Positions 24,949 through 32,546 of a DNA stretch of 64,000 bases are shown in pieces. A program made the position numbers and the translations under genes. Positions within the stretch are counted from its first letter, which is position 1, and every line of letters begins with the position of its first letter. The notes beneath the pieces are model-generated. The model saw only the letters and a list, made by a program, of their open reading frames with translations. It did no database searches and had not been told where the DNA came from. The stretch is from Saprospira grandis (GTDB lineage: Bacteria; Bacteroidota; Bacteroidia; Chitinophagales; Saprospiraceae), in the NCBI RefSeq assembly GCF_027594745.1, contig NZ_CP110854.1:3985501-4049500 (forward strand). The letters are read 5' to 3'.

Positions 24949-25383
24949 ATGAAAGAATTATTAGAGAATCCAGTATTAGCGCCCTTTGCTGCTGATTTTA
25001 GCTTAGTGGAGGAGGCTAGAGGAAAGGGAATAATTGAATATTTCCACTTAGCTCAAATTAAAAATTATCAGGCTACCTCTTATCTAGGAAATATCGCTTG
25101 GGATACTTTTGAGACAGCTCACAGCCTTGAATGGGATCTATTAGATCTAGACGATATTGAGGCTCGTTTGAAAAAATCGTCTTTGTCTGAACATGAGGAG
25201 GTATTTTTACAATTGAGATATGGGGAGCCTATCTTGAAAATATCCACAAGTTCATTTATAGCACATTGGTATGAGATATTATATCAGTCGGTAGAAGGAT
25301 TTCCACTAGCTACAGCAGATGGAAAATTGTTTTTAGAGTGGCTAAATAATCCTAAATCGATATACGCTAACTTCTTAATCTAA
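24949..25383 (+). CDS. Hypothetical protein, paralogue of the gene at 54874
   Basis: 144 residues, no signal peptide, not recognised. It shares with the protein at 54874-55308 the stretch ARLKKSSLSEHEEVFLQLRY followed by GEPILKISTSSFIAHWYEI; the counterpart reads ARLKETSLSENPELIVEMGY then ICKVKTSTFIAHWYDF. Both also end in a [YF]-x-N-F-x-I motif. Equal length and shared motif order indicate one family. Both genes are AT-rich, stand alone and lie near GC repeat blocks. A single helical/beta cytosolic domain is likely. An orphan immunity or adaptor role is possible but unproven. Confidence 0.65.
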   Translation: MKELLENPVLAPFAADFSLVEEARGKGIIEYFHLAQIKNYQATSYLGNIAWDTFETAHSLEWDLLDLDDIEARLKKSSLSEHEEVFLQLRYGEPILKISTSSFIAHWYEILYQSVEGFPLATADGKLFLEWLNNPKSIYANFLI

Positions 25384-25385
25384 TA

Positions 25386-25515
25386 TGGGGCCTCCCGCCT
25401 TCGGCGGGCGCTACGTTTCGGGGCTCGCTGCTCGCTCGGCCCTGCGGCGGCTTTGCCGCCTTGGTCTGGCCTTCGGCCACCCCTGCACATCGCTAGGCCT
25501 GCGGCCCTACGGGCC
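25386..25515 (+). repeat. GC-rich modular hairpin repeat, copy 9 (left arm of a compound element)
   Basis: GGGGCCTCCCGCC-ttc-GGCGGGC, GCTACGTTTCGGGGCTCGC, TGCTCGCTCGGCCC, variable GGCGGC-ttt-GCCGCC, TTGGTCTGGCC-ttc-GGCCACCCC, TGCACATCGCTAGGCC. The GGGGCC end begins four bases after the stop at 25383. It is paired with the inverted copy at 25846-26030 across array B. Confidence 0.9.
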
Positions 25516-25519
25516 TGCT

Positions 25520-25845
25520 ATATGGGCCTGTAGGTTGAAACCTACAGCCAATTAACGAATGCATTTTTGTGTTCAATGAAGGGTTAAAACCCTCCATAAA
25601 TAAACATTTTTTAGTCCGTGCTTTATTCTATTAACGGCTGGGTAGTTTTGCGGCCATGGGCTGAAGCCCATGGTTGTAGACTGAGCAAACTGGCGGGCTA
25701 AAGCCCTTGTTTGCTATAAAAATGGAAAAGGTTCGCTCCAAGAAAAAACAACCCTTGTTCAAAGCGGTAGAGGATTTTAATCCTCTCCGCACTATAGATG
25801 TAGAATGGGATTGTTGTATGGCTGTAGGTTTCAACCTACAGTTAA
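25520..25845. repeat. Array of six short palindromes (array B)
   Basis: CTGTAGGTTGAAACCTACAG (25528-25547); AGGGTT-aa-AACCCT (25580-25593); CCATGGGCTGAAGCCCATGG (25654-25673); nested AGCAAAC..GGGCTaaAGCCC..GTTTGCT (25684-25715); GCGGtAGAGGATT-tt-AATCCTCTCCGC (25764-25790); CTGTAGGTTTCAACCTACAG (25822-25841). This is the longest array here. Short ORFs across it have no coding character. Confidence 0.85.
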
Positions 25846-26030
25846 AAGGCCCGAAGGGCCGCAGGCCTAGGGGCCTGAAAGGGTGCCGCGTAGCGGCAGA
25901 CCCAGCCAGCTTGCTGGCGCAGGGCCGAGCAGACCTGCGAGCCCTGACAACCAGCCCCTAAGGGGCGCCAGTTCGATGACCAACGGGAATAAAGGGCCCG
26001 GCCGCCTTTGGCGGCAGGCCCCAAAAAATA
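25846..26030 (-). repeat. GC-rich modular hairpin repeat, copy 10 (right arm of a compound element)
   Basis: Minus-strand start TTTTTTGGGGCCTGCCGCC-aaa-GGCGGC, GGGCCCTTTATTCCCGTTGG, TCATCGAACTGGCGCCCC..., GGGCTCGCAGGTCTGCTCGG, CCCTGCG-CCAGC-aa-GCTGGC, GGGTCTGCCGCTACGCGGCA, CCCTTTCAGGCCCCTAGGCC. It contains the ATTCCnnTnGTCATCGAACTG insert also found in copies 8 and 21. Confidence 0.88.
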
Positions 26031-26036
26031 AAAAGG

Positions 26037-26075
26037 CAAAAAAAGGCGCAAAGAGAAAACTTTTTCTTTGCGCCT
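26037..26075 (-). terminator. Intrinsic terminator after pgk
   Basis: On the minus strand AGGCGCAAAGA (26065-26075) pairs with TCTTTGCGCCT (26044-26054), followed by TTTTTTTG, 22 bases past the pgk stop. Confidence 0.88.
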
Positions 26076-26096
26076 AAATTATTGTACCTAAGTAAT

Positions 26097-27308
26097 TTAT
26101 TGCTCGATGGCTTTGAGGCCAGGCAATTCATTTCCTTGCAAATACTCTAGGGTAGCGCCACCGCCAGTAGACAGATGGCTAACCGCATGGGCCTTACCCA
26201 ATTTTTTGAGTGCGGCCACAGAATCTCCGCCACCCACCAAAGAAAATGCACCCTTTTGAGTTGCCTCTACCACCGCTTGGCCGAGCTTTTCGGTCCCTTC
26301 GGCAAAGGCGGCAAACTCAAAAACGCCCATAGGGCCATTCCATAAGATGGAGGCCGCCTGTTGAATTTTGGCGATAAAGGCGGCTTGGGCCTTTGGTCCA
26401 ATATCTAGGCCCATCCAGCCAGTGGGAATATTTTTATTATTGGCCAATTTTTTTTCTGCAGTAGCCGAAAACTCATTAGCGATATAAGAATCTTCGGGGA
26501 GAACTACTTGAATACCTTTTTGGGCCGCTTTTTCTAAAAAGTTTTTGGCCAAATCTAGCTTGTCATCTTCCACTAAAGAAGCGCCAACTTCTGCGCCCTG
26601 TGCTTTGAGTAGGGTATAGGCCATACCGCCACCAATGAGCAGAACATCTACCTTTTCCACTAATTTTTCGAGCAGCAAAATTTTATCAGATACCTTGGCG
26701 CCGCCAACGATAGCCAAATAGGGGCGTTGGGGTTCATGCAATAACTTATTGGCCTGTTCTACCTCTTTTTGCATCAGCAGGCCGATGGCTTTGGCTTGGG
26801 GCAAAAAGAAATCGGCCACAACAGCTGTAGAGGCATGAGCGCGGTGGGCCGTACCAAAGGCATCATTGATATAAACATCGGCTAGGGCGGCCAATTCTGC
26901 GGCAAAGGCTTTATCGCCTTTTTTTTCTTCTTTATAGAAGCGAGTATTTTCTAGGAGTAGAATTTGGCCATTTTTCAAATTGGCGGCAGCGGCTTGCACC
27001 TCTGGGCCAATACAATCTTGCTGAAAAAACACGGCTTGGTCCAAAAGTTCGGATAGGCGTTGGGCGATAGGAGCCAGAGAAAAACGTTGTCGATCGATAT
27101 CGCCATTGGGCAGGCGTTTTTTATCTGGTCGGCCCAAATGCGAGCAGAGAATCAGGCGGCCCCCTTCTTTTATCAAATACTTGATGGTGGGTAAGGCGGC
27201 TAAAATTCTAGAGTCGTCGCTAATATTTTGCTCGCCATCTAGGGGACAATTAAGGTCTAGGCGAACTAAAATGCGTTTATTGGATAAAGAAAGATCGCTA
27301 AGCTTCAA
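26097..27308 (-). CDS. pgk: Phosphoglycerate kinase
   Basis: 403 residues if translation begins at TTG 27308 (LKLSDLSLSNKRILVRLDLN). The open frame reaches GTG 27356, but its first codons would be the stem and T-tract of a terminator hairpin, and they add 16 residues not usual for the family. Pgk transfers phosphate from 1,3-bisphosphoglycerate to ADP in glycolysis. Signatures: RILVRLDLNCPLD, LCSHLGRPD, AFGTAHRAHAS, IVGGAKVSDKI, LLIGGGMAYTLL, and the C-terminal GGGDSVAALKK and STGGGATLEYLQGNELPG. It is second in the gapA-pgk pair. Start codon uncertain. Confidence 0.94.
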   Translation of the reverse strand: MKLSDLSLSNKRILVRLDLNCPLDGEQNISDDSRILAALPTIKYLIKEGGRLILCSHLGRPDKKRLPNGDIDRQRFSLAPIAQRLSELLDQAVFFQQDCIGPEVQAAAANLKNGQILLLENTRFYKEEKKGDKAFAAELAALADVYINDAFGTAHRAHASTAVVADFFLPQAKAIGLLMQKEVEQANKLLHEPQRPYLAIVGGAKVSDKILLLEKLVEKVDVLLIGGGMAYTLLKAQGAEVGASLVEDDKLDLAKNFLEKAAQKGIQVVLPEDSYIANEFSATAEKKLANNKNIPTGWMGLDIGPKAQAAFIAKIQQAASILWNGPMGVFEFAAFAEGTEKLGQAVVEATQKGAFSLVGGGDSVAALKKLGKAHAVSHLSTGGGATLEYLQGNELPGLKAIEQ

Positions 27309-27326
27309 AGCAAAAAGATTTTGGTC

Positions 27327-27354
27327 AAAAAAAAAGGCGGCCCTTAAGGCCGCC
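27327..27354 (-). terminator. Hairpin terminator between gapA and pgk
   Basis: On the minus strand GGCGGCC (27348-27354), loop TTAAG, GGCCGCC (27336-27342), then nine T (27327-27335). It begins seven bases after the gapA stop. It would reduce pgk transcription relative to gapA or act as an attenuator, since no separate pgk promoter is obvious in the 18-base gap before the pgk start. Confidence 0.85.
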
Positions 27355-27360
27355 ACAATA

Positions 27361-28365
27361 TTAAGATTTTTTGGCTAAAAAGAGAGCCGTTTCGGCCAAT
27401 CGGTTGGCATAGCCCGATTCATTATCGTACCAAGCTACCAGGCGAACTAGGGGACCTTGTTGGCTAGTTAGTGGGGCATCAAAGATGCAAGAGTGAGGAT
27501 TGCCAACAATATCAGAAGAGACCAGAGGGGCTTCGCTATAGGCCAGAATGCCTTTAAAATCGCCTTGGGCGGCGGCTTTATAGACGGCATTGATTTCCTC
27601 GATGCTAGCGCTATTTTTGGGCAAAATGGTCAGGTCGATCAGTGAGCCAGTGGGGACGGGCACCCGCATAGCGGCGGCAGAAATTTTTCCTTTTAGCTCG
27701 GGCAAAACCAATTGGACCGCATTGGCGGCGCCGGTGCTGGTGGGCACAATATTGAGGGCAGCGGCACGGGCACGGCGGAGGTCGGAATGCGGAGCATCCT
27801 GTAGATTTTGGTCGGCGGTATAGGCGTGAACCGTTTCCATGATGGCATGTTCAATCCCCCAGCTTTCATTAAAGATTTTGAGGATAGGAGCCAGGCAGTT
27901 GGTGGTACAAGAGGCATTAGAGTAAATCAGTTGGTTGCTAATGACTTCATTTTGGTTGATCCCTTGTACGATAGTGGGAATGCCTTCACTTTTGGCGGGG
28001 GCAGAGAGCAGGACCTTTTTGGCCCCAGCTTGCACATGCTGTAGGGCTTTCTCACGGGTTCTGAAGATGCCCGTACACTCTAGGACCATATCAATCTCTA
28101 GGGATTTCCAAGGGAGGGCCTTGGGGTCGCGTTCGGCTAGAATTTGAATCTTTTGTCCATCGATGAGGAGCTGATCCTCTTCCAACTGAACGCTTCCTTG
28201 ATACGTTCCTTGGCTAGAGTCATATTGGAAGAGATGGGCTAGGCTAGCGGCTGGGGCCAGATCATTGATAGCTACAATTTGAATTTCAGGCATTTGTAGT
28301 AGGCGGCGGCAGGCTAGGCGGCCAATGCGGCCAAAGCCATTGATGGCTAAGCGTATTTTGTTCAT
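27361..28365 (-). CDS. gapA: Glyceraldehyde-3-phosphate dehydrogenase, type I
   Basis: 334 residues, the usual length. It oxidises glyceraldehyde-3-phosphate with NAD and phosphate in the cytosol. Rossmann start INGFGRIGRLACRRLL, catalytic C153 in SNASCTTN, H180 in METVHAYTADQ, and C-terminal VAWYDNESGYANRLAETA are all present. At position 35, IND gives the acidic residue that favours NAD over NADP. It is first gene of gapA-pgk. A 16-bp perfect palindrome lies 38 bases upstream of the start codon and could be an operator. Confidence 0.96.
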   Translation of the reverse strand: MNKIRLAINGFGRIGRLACRRLLQMPEIQIVAINDLAPAASLAHLFQYDSSQGTYQGSVQLEEDQLLIDGQKIQILAERDPKALPWKSLEIDMVLECTGIFRTREKALQHVQAGAKKVLLSAPAKSEGIPTIVQGINQNEVISNQLIYSNASCTTNCLAPILKIFNESWGIEHAIMETVHAYTADQNLQDAPHSDLRRARAAALNIVPTSTGAANAVQLVLPELKGKISAAAMRVPVPTGSLIDLTILPKNSASIEEINAVYKAAAQGDFKGILAYSEAPLVSSDIVGNPHSCIFDAPLTSQQGPLVRLVAWYDNESGYANRLAETALFLAKKS

Positions 28366-28402
28366 ATTGATTTATATTTCTTTGTTAGCAAATTTCTGTT
28401 TC

Positions 28403-28418
28403 CTTGCTTCGAAGCAAG
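28403..28418. promoter_or_regulatory. Perfect 16-bp palindrome upstream of gapA
   Basis: CTTGCTTCGAAGCAAG is a perfect inverted repeat 38 bases before the gapA ATG. On the minus strand its TTG is 18 bases before GAAATTTG, a near match to the Bacteroidota -7 box, so a protein bound here would overlap the promoter. A dimeric repressor or activator site is the simplest reading. No bound factor can be named. Confidence 0.35.
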
Positions 28419-28488
28419 AAAGATAAGTTAGAAAAAAAGTTTAGCTAGAGAAAGTTTTTTTGTGGAATAATTTACTGGTCCAGTTGGA

Positions 28489-28657
28489 AAGGCGGCGCAG
28501 CCGCCGCTGGGGAGCGCAGCGACCGGCTGAGGGATGGATAGCAGTGGCCGTAGGCCAGACCCAGTTTTTGAGCGTAGCGAAAAAACGCAGGGCCGAGCGA
28601 GCAGCGAGCTGCGGCACAGCCCGACCCGCCCGCAGGGCGGGGCAGCCCCAAAAAAAA
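28489..28657 (-). repeat. GC-rich modular hairpin repeat, copy 11
   Basis: Minus-strand start TTTTTTTTGGGGCTGCCCCGCC with CCCGCCC-tgc-GGGCGGG, TCGGGCTGTGCCGCAGCTCGC, TGCTCGCTCGGCCCTGCG, variable TTTTTTCGCTACGCTCAAAAA, GGTCTGGCC..GGCCACTGC, TCCATCCCTCAGCC, then a GGTCGCTGCGCTCC arm and GGCGGCTGCGCCGCC. Its GGGGC end faces the start of the exopolysaccharide genes. Confidence 0.87.
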
Positions 28658-28710
28658 CGGATAAAATGGGACTAAATTTATAGACAGTAGTATTTAAAGA
28701 ACTTCTTTAT

Positions 28711-28718
28711 TAGCTTTG
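28711..28718 (+). promoter_or_regulatory. Possible -7 box for the exopolysaccharide operon
   Basis: TAGCTTTG matches the Bacteroidota TAnnTTTG -7 box. No good TTTG lies 19 bases upstream, so the promoter is only suggested. Transcription from here would begin near 28724 and leave an adequate leader only for the ATG at 28763. Confidence 0.35.
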
Positions 28719-28762
28719 CGGACTTAGAGCGAATGCGTTCAATAAAACTAGAAGAAACATCC

Positions 28763-29908
28763 ATGATGGAAGAAAACAACTTGGCAGCGGCCAAAAAGCA
28801 GGAGTTAGCGTTTAGCCTTTTGGAGGTCATTGGGAGTATTTGGCGTTGGAAAAAGGGCCTAATTATTTTTGTCATTGCGGCCATGGTCTTAACGGCTGTG
28901 GTTAGTTTGATGATCCCGAATTATTATAAGGCGCAGGTGACGATTATGCCGGCTAATGAGGAGAAAGACCTGTTTGGTTCTCAGACGAAGAACAATGGTT
29001 TGTATGGGGATGAGGATGCGGTGGACCGCTCGATTATTTTTGCCAATTCTTCGCCTTTGGTGGCTTTTATGGTAGATAGTTTTAAGTTGGCCGAGCGTTA
29101 TGATATTGATGCGAGCACGCCTAAGGGGGAGCATAAGGTGGCCAAGCGTTTTCGGAAATTGTATCAGGTGAAAAAGAATGAATTTTCGGGGATTGAGATC
29201 AGTTTGGAGGATCAGGATGCGGCCAAGGCGGCGGAGATGCTTCGGGCAGTTTTGGCCAAATTGGAGGCGATACACAAGCAGGCGACAGGGCCGAGCAAGC
29301 GGCAGTTGTTGGGGACCTATGAGCAGGCCTTGAAAGATAAGCGGGAAGAGCTGCGTCGGATTTCGGATAGCTTGTATGTCTTGCGTGCTCGATATAAGAT
29401 TTATGATGTGAAGCGGCAGGGCGAACTTTTGGCCTCTGCCTTAGTGAAAACGCAGGCTAAATTGGCGGAGGGCGAGGCCAAACTGCAGGCTTTTAAGTCG
29501 GTAGGGCGCAAAGACTCGGTGGCGGTTATTTCGGCGCAGATTGCGGGTTATCGCGAGCAGCTCAAGCAATTGAATGAGGAATCGGATACGATCCAATCGG
29601 CCATTAACCTAAAGGCCTATAATGAGGGGCGGGAGCGAATTTTGGCCTATGAAAACGAAGTAGAAAACCTAACCGATGACATTGGGGAGATTCGTTCGGA
29701 GTTTGCCAAATTTAAGGCGCAGGCGGCTAGTCAGGCTAGTTCTATTATTGTTTTGGAAGAAGTGGAGGTCCCTAAAATCAAGTCTTATCCTCGTCGCTCT
29801 TTATTTGTATTGGGGGCGGGCGTTTTGGCCCTAATTATTGGGGTGATGGCTGTTTTGGTCCTAGAACTCAACCGAAAAATTGACTGGAAAGAAGTGCTCG
29901 ATGCCTAA
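28763..29908 (+). CDS. Wzz/Wzc-type polysaccharide chain-length determinant protein
   Basis: 381 residues from ATG 28763 (an ATG at 28733 would add ten residues but leaves almost no leader after the suggested -7 box). The N-terminal transmembrane helix WKKGLIIFVIAAMVLTAVVS is followed by the Wzz-type YYKAQVTIMP and a large periplasmic coiled-coil part (RQLLGTYEQALKDKREELRR, VISAQIAGYREQLKQLNEES). Pro-rich VPKIKSYPRR then precedes the second helix (LFVLGAGVLALIIGVMAVLV). No kinase domain is attached. It sets the length of surface polysaccharide in concert with a Wzy polymerase, whose candidate overlaps its stop. Confidence 0.85.
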   Translation: MMEENNLAAAKKQELAFSLLEVIGSIWRWKKGLIIFVIAAMVLTAVVSLMIPNYYKAQVTIMPANEEKDLFGSQTKNNGLYGDEDAVDRSIIFANSSPLVAFMVDSFKLAERYDIDASTPKGEHKVAKRFRKLYQVKKNEFSGIEISLEDQDAAKAAEMLRAVLAKLEAIHKQATGPSKRQLLGTYEQALKDKREELRRISDSLYVLRARYKIYDVKRQGELLASALVKTQAKLAEGEAKLQAFKSVGRKDSVAVISAQIAGYREQLKQLNEESDTIQSAINLKAYNEGRERILAYENEVENLTDDIGEIRSEFAKFKAQAASQASSIIVLEEVEVPKIKSYPRRSLFVLGAGVLALIIGVMAVLVLELNRKIDWKEVLDA

Positions 29909-31379
29909 ATTTAGCTTAGATTTTACGATTCATCCGCGTTTGCAGCCCATTAAGCAACAGCTTTTTTGGGCCTTGGCGGCTTTGAGTCTGCTCGCTATAT
30001 TGGCCAGTTTACTCTTGGAGGAACTGGTCTTTTTGGCCCTGCCTTTTGGGGTCTTGTTGGCCTATCAAGCCTTGGTAGATTATCGGGTCATTTACTATTT
30101 GTTGTTTACCACTTTGCCGCTTTCTACAGAGGTGTTTTTTAGTGATAGCTTGGCTACCGATTTGCCCACCGAGCCGCTGATTGTGGGCGTGCTCTTGCTC
30201 TATATTTTATTGGTTTTGACCAAGCCCAAAACGATTTCGGGCGCTTTTTGGCTGCATCCGCTCAGCCTCTTGCTCCTTTTGCATTTTGCCTGGACGGCCT
30301 TTAGCTGTTTGCTCTCTGATAGCTTTACGATTTCGCTAAAGTTTACCCTCGCCAAGCTGTGGTATATTGGCTGTTTTTATTTTATGACCGGGCATTTGAT
30401 TCGCAAAGAAAAGCAGCTGCATCATTTGTGGTGGTGGGTGATTATTCCCTTGGCTTTTGCTAGCTTTAAGGTGGTGGCGCATCATGCCTTGCTCGATTTT
30501 GGCTTTAAAGAGATTAACCGAGCAACCAGCCCGTTTTTCCGAAATCATGTCAATTATGCGGCGGTGCTGACCTTCTTTTTGCCCATTCTCTACTTTTTTG
30601 GCCGCAACCTGAAAAAATGGTCTTGGGGGCAGCTCTTTATTGGGGCCTCTTTTTGCCTTTTCTTTTTTGGTATGCTAACGGCCTACACTCGGGCGGCCTA
30701 TGTTTCTTTGGTCCTTTCTGTTGTAGCCTATTTTATTATCCAGCTCAAATTGATGCGTTGGGCACTTTTAGGGGCGAGTTTGGCGGTAGTTTTGGCTTTT
30801 GGCTACCTCATTAAGGACAATAATTTTATGGAGCTAGCGCCTTCAGAACGGACCATTTCGCATAAAGAATTTGGCGATATTGTCGCCGCTACTTACAAAC
30901 TAGAAGATGTATCGACTTCGGAGCGCTATTACCGTTGGATAGCCGGTGCACGAATGTCCACAGAGGCCCCTTGGGTCGGTTTTGGCCCAGGTACTTTCTA
31001 TACCTACTACAAGCAATATAGCCTCAATCGCTTTCAGACCTATGTGTCGGATAATCCCGAACGCTCAGGGATTCACAACTACTTTTTGATGTTGTTGGTG
31101 GAGCAGGGCTATTTGGGCATGTTGTTCTTCATCTTTTTCTTATTTTATGGTCTTATTTTAGGCGAAAAAGTCTATCATCAAAGTCAAGATGTTCGACAAA
31201 AGCGAGCCACTATGGGCCTGATGATGATGCTCGTGATTATCTCGGCCTTTTTGCTAATGAACGACCTCATTGAAACGGATAAGGTGGGTAGCTTTTTCTT
31301 TTTTGCCATGGCCATTTTGGTCAATTTTGATCTCCGCAATCGCGCTTTGCTAAATTCCCCAAAAGATGTCTCTCAATAG
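29901..31379 (+). CDS. O-antigen ligase/polymerase-like membrane protein (Wzy/WaaL fold)
   Basis: 492 residues from ATG 29901, which overlaps the stop of the chain-length gene by eight bases. There are about eleven hydrophobic segments and a large periplasmic loop near 320-400 (LAPSERTISHKEFGDIVAAT through SERYYRWIAGARMSTEAPWV) with GFGPGTFYTYY and GIHNYFLMLLVEQGYLGMLF after it. These, with GMLTAYTRAAYVSLVLS before the loop, are typical of PF04932 O-antigen ligase/polymerase proteins. It either polymerises repeat units (Wzy) or ligates glycan; linkage to a Wzz-like gene favours Wzy. Confidence 0.85.
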   Translation: MPKFSLDFTIHPRLQPIKQQLFWALAALSLLAILASLLLEELVFLALPFGVLLAYQALVDYRVIYYLLFTTLPLSTEVFFSDSLATDLPTEPLIVGVLLLYILLVLTKPKTISGAFWLHPLSLLLLLHFAWTAFSCLLSDSFTISLKFTLAKLWYIGCFYFMTGHLIRKEKQLHHLWWWVIIPLAFASFKVVAHHALLDFGFKEINRATSPFFRNHVNYAAVLTFFLPILYFFGRNLKKWSWGQLFIGASFCLFFFGMLTAYTRAAYVSLVLSVVAYFIIQLKLMRWALLGASLAVVLAFGYLIKDNNFMELAPSERTISHKEFGDIVAATYKLEDVSTSERYYRWIAGARMSTEAPWVGFGPGTFYTYYKQYSLNRFQTYVSDNPERSGIHNYFLMLLVEQGYLGMLFFIFFLFYGLILGEKVYHQSQDVRQKRATMGLMMMLVIISAFLLMNDLIETDKVGSFFFFAMAILVNFDLRNRALLNSPKDVSQ

Positions 31380-32313
31380 TTTTTTGCGCTCTTTCAAACT
31401 GACCTATCAGCTGAGTAATATGCTCAACCGCTCTAAGTTGGACTACCTGCGCCCCTTATACAAAAAGTACGGCATCAAAAAGGCGCCGCATGCCCCTATT
31501 TCCTATGCCGATTTTAAGGATTTACCGCAGGATGACCTCCCTTTTTGGGACCGACATTCTTTGGCCCAAGCCGCCGATAAAAATGCCGATTTTCAGGCTT
31601 TTTCGCCCCTGATTCAGGATAGTATTCGCTCTTGGTCCGAAAAGGGCTATGCCATTATTCCAGGCTATTTTGCCCAAGAGGCCGAGGCTGTCAATCAGGA
31701 AATTGAGCAGTTATTGGCCCAGAAAAAAATTGCCTTTCGCTATGGCAATAAATTGATGTTTGTCTGGAAAAAATCGCCTTTGATAGCCAGCTTGGGCCAA
31801 AAACCAGAGCTCATCCGCCTGCTTTCTTTTTTGTTGGGCCGGCCCGTAGAGCTCTTCCAATCGATCAACTTTTTGCAGGGTAGCGAGCAGCGGGCGCATT
31901 CCGATTTGATCCACATGACGACTCATCCGTTGCATCATCTGATTGCCGTTTGGGTGGCCCTAGAAGATATTAAAATTCCGCAGGGGGCCCTATTTTATTA
32001 CCCCGGCAGCCATAAACTCCCCTTTGTCTCTAAGCTCGATTTTGAGCATGGCGGCAGCGCTTTTCGGCTCGGCAAAAATGCCTACAAAGCCTATGAGGAT
32101 AAAATTGAGGCCCAAATCAGAGCAAAACAACTGAAAAAAGAATATTTTGAGGCCAAAAAGGGGGACATCCTGATCTGGCATGCCAATTTATTGCATGGGG
32201 GCAGCCCCATCGCCTCGGCCGAGCTCAGTCGCAAAAGCATGGTCTTTCATTATTATGCAAAAGACGTCATTCGCTACCATGAAATTAGTGAGCGACCAAG
32301 TTTAATGCAGTAA
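31366..32313 (+). CDS. Phytanoyl-CoA dioxygenase (PhyH)-family protein
   Basis: 315 residues, start ATG 31366 overlapping the previous gene by 14 bases. The Fe(II)/2-oxoglutarate oxygenase core is visible: H-x-D in RAHSDLIHMTTHPLHHL, the strand IAVWVALEDIKIPQGALFYY then PGSHKLPF, and the distal His in ILIWHANLLHGGSP with the Arg of LSRKSMVFHYY for 2-oxoglutarate. An N-terminal 90 residues (SNMLNRSKLDYLRPLYKKYG) is extra. PhyH proteins hydroxylate small molecules or lipids. Its position in an exopolysaccharide operon suggests it modifies a sugar, lipid carrier or secondary metabolite, but the substrate is unknown. Confidence 0.85.
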   Translation: MSLNSFLRSFKLTYQLSNMLNRSKLDYLRPLYKKYGIKKAPHAPISYADFKDLPQDDLPFWDRHSLAQAADKNADFQAFSPLIQDSIRSWSEKGYAIIPGYFAQEAEAVNQEIEQLLAQKKIAFRYGNKLMFVWKKSPLIASLGQKPELIRLLSFLLGRPVELFQSINFLQGSEQRAHSDLIHMTTHPLHHLIAVWVALEDIKIPQGALFYYPGSHKLPFVSKLDFEHGGSAFRLGKNAYKAYEDKIEAQIRAKQLKKEYFEAKKGDILIWHANLLHGGSPIASAELSRKSMVFHYYAKDVIRYHEISERPSLMQ

Positions 32314-32314
32314 T

Positions 32315-32475
32315 TTTGGGGCCTCCCGCCTTCGGCGGGCGCTACGTTTCGGGGCTCGCTGTTCGCTCGGCCCTGCGCGGGCTTCGCCCGCTTGGTCTGG
32401 CCTTCGGCCCCCCCTGCACATCGCTAGGCCAAAAGCGCGGGCCAAGGCCCGGAGCGCAGGCGGCCAAGCCGCCTG
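32315..32475 (+). repeat. GC-rich modular hairpin repeat, copy 12
   Basis: TTTTGGGGCCTCCCGCC-ttc-GGCGGGC, GCTACGTTTCGGGGCTCGC, TGTTCGCTCGGCCCTGCG, variable GCGGGC-ttc-GCCCGC, TTGGTCTGGCC-ttc-GGCCCCCCC, TGCACATCGCTAGGCC, then GCGCGGGCCaagGCCCGGAGC and GGCGGCCaaGCCGCC. It begins directly after the PhyH stop at 32313. Confidence 0.9.
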
Positions 32476-32546
32476 CCCAAAAGCTAAAATTTGGCCCAAA
32501 ATCTGAAGCAGCAGCCCTTTTTCCATGAGTTCATAAAAAGAAGTAA

